Origin: Inia geoffrensis
Taxonomy: Eukaryota; Chordata; Mammalia; Artiodactyla; Iniidae
NCBI GenBank assembly: GCA_036417435.1
Contig: CM070899.1
Span: 149,000,237 to 149,064,236, forward strand
Length of the DNA: 64,000 nt
Reading direction: 5' to 3'
Shown: positions 62,775-64,000 of the stretch, piece after piece
Position numbering within the stretch: position 1 is the first letter of the stretch
How the letters are laid out: every line of letters starts with the position of its first letter
Notes under the pieces: model-generated
Databases searched by the model: none
What the model was told of the DNA's origin: nothing
The model's input: the letters and a program-made list of their open reading frames with translations, nothing else
Made by a program: the position numbers and the translations under genes

Positions 62775-64000
62775 AAATTGCTTGCATCCTGTCTCCAAGA
62801 TAGCAAAAATAAATGATTTTACTCTAAGCCAGTTGGTTAGCTTTGCTGACAGCCTCAAAACTCGCCAGAATGGCAGAGCCCTCCTTCCTGGAATTAACCC
62901 TTCTCACTGCCTGCCCCACTCCAACTGCTGGGCTCTCCTAATAGCTCCGTCCCCACATATATGGGAGGCCCTCGGAGCCTTTGAAATGGCAGCCTGCCCT
63001 CAGGGAACTCTCTCAGTTCTAACTTCTCTCTCCTCCTCCTCTTTCCTTCTCCCCTCACTTTCTCCAGTGTGGTCTTCTGAGTTGAGGATGCTGTATTTTC
63101 AACCAGCTTTTCACCTCCCTGCCCAGCTCTAAAATTTGATCATTCACTACGCATTCTTCTTTGGTGTCTGAACCTATACTCTTTCCCTCCAGATGCCATC
63201 TGGATTCCTGGTGCATCTTTAGGGGACCAGTCTGCGCTGCAACTGCATACTGTCCAGCCCCTCAAATCCAAGTTCTTTAGAATCCAGGGTCTGTAAAGGA
63301 GAGATTCAACACTAAAGCTATAGCTCATGAACACACAGGGCTGGGAAGGGCCTTGGAAACTAACTAATCCCCCTAAGGGCATAGAAACCTTGGCTGTAAG
63401 AGAGGCAGTGACTTGTCCAAGGTCACTAAGGAGAGTAAATGAAATGGAACTAAAGTTCCAAAGAGTCTTGTTCTCAATGTGTACCCTTTAGTGGAGAAGA
63501 GCCTACATACATAAAGGTGTACAAATCAAAAACACACAGATTGAATCTTACGAAGTTTAAATTTTGGATCTATAGTCTCCTTTCCTCACTGATGTGTACG
63601 GACTTTGGGTCACCTGGCAGAACTCTGAGTTTCCTCCTGTTGTAATGGTGTGTGCCTTCGGGATATATTAACTTGAGTATTTGTTTGGTTTATATCTACA
63701 ATCTATGTGTGTGTGCATTCATAAATATGTGTCTGTCTGTGGCTTCATACCAGTTGCAGAGATTTCACGGATGAAACCTTTACACAAAAGACTGAGATTT
63801 TCTATAGTGACATCAGACTTCTGACTTCTTAATAAGGCAAAATTGCTTTTGTCTTCTTTTTGTCTCTCTTCCTCTTCCCAATCGATTAGGACAAATTATT
63901 ATGTAACTTCTTATAGACACAAACTGAAGATCACGGCCCCAGGTCTAATGGGTGCTTGGAATTCTTTGGAGGGAAGGTGCAGGGGAAACTCACAAAGAAC

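Larger units (their letters stand above)
56865..64000 (-). other. NTRK3: NTRK3 intron (continues beyond the window)
   Basis: This is the intron upstream of the insert exon. The next NTRK3 exon (kinase subdomains VI-VII) is not found before the right edge; in human the corresponding intron is tens of kb long, as I recall. It contains L1 sequence to 57.66 kb, one CHR SINE, an antisense L1 at 59.0-59.4 kb, a (CA)n run and an antisense L1 3' end at 62.15-62.77 kb. Between these (57.9-59.0, 59.7-62.1 and 62.8-64.0 kb) it is unique or undetermined, with a MIR-like patch near 63340-63450. Confidence 0.75.

Noticed and set aside
62698..63132. 144-codon plus frame starting with Cys-Val repeats
   Set aside because: The first part is the (TG)n(TA)n microsatellite. 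The rest has no recognisable domain and runs opposite to NTRK3 inside its intron.
56865..64000. A separate exon for the 25-residue TrkC kinase insert reported in some mammals
   Set aside because: I could not identify a convincing 75-base exon and do not remember its sequence well enough to claim one. The 14-residue exon cannot be extended because of in-frame stops on both sides.

Overview
The window is mammalian nuclear DNA, most likely cetacean. The main evidence is a set of near-identical ~200-bp tRNA-derived SINEs of the CHR type found in whales and dolphins. Several of them keep perfect target-site duplications. Older L1, MIR, L2, MER20 and MLT1 copies shared by placental mammals are also present. 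No bacterial or viral genes, CRISPR arrays or stand-alone tRNA/rRNA genes were seen.

The only protein-coding gene I can support is NTRK3 (TrkC, the neurotrophin-3 receptor tyrosine kinase). It lies on the minus strand and is represented by its 3' end. Three exons are readable: the last coding exon with the stop codon (49841-50026), the preceding kinase-domain exon (53036-53194), and a 42-base alternatively used kinase-insert exon (56823-56864). The rest of the receptor lies beyond the right edge. The exons have consensus splice sites and phase-0 boundaries, so the 42-base exon can be included or skipped without changing the frame.

Layout. From 1 to about 34.6 kb is the 3' flank, with no recognised gene: a dense L1/SINE pile-up at 2.5-10.2 kb, then mostly unique sequence with scattered MIR, L2, MER20 and MLT1 relics and microsatellites. 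From about 34.6 to 49.8 kb is a repeat-poor block that may be the long 3' UTR of NTRK3; a minus-strand AATAAA with a GU-rich downstream stretch sits at its far end. From 49.8 to 64 kb is the NTRK3 3' gene body: exons plus introns rich in old L1 sequence.

The most interesting observation is that the 42-base TrkC kinase-insert exon lies inside an ancient L1 copy, antisense to its ORF2. Its 14 codons ([14 protein letters not shown]) are the exact in-register reverse complement of 14 still-open L1 ORF2 codons ([14 protein letters not shown]). A regulatory insert in the activation segment of a neural receptor kinase therefore appears to have been made from an antisense retrotransposon fragment.
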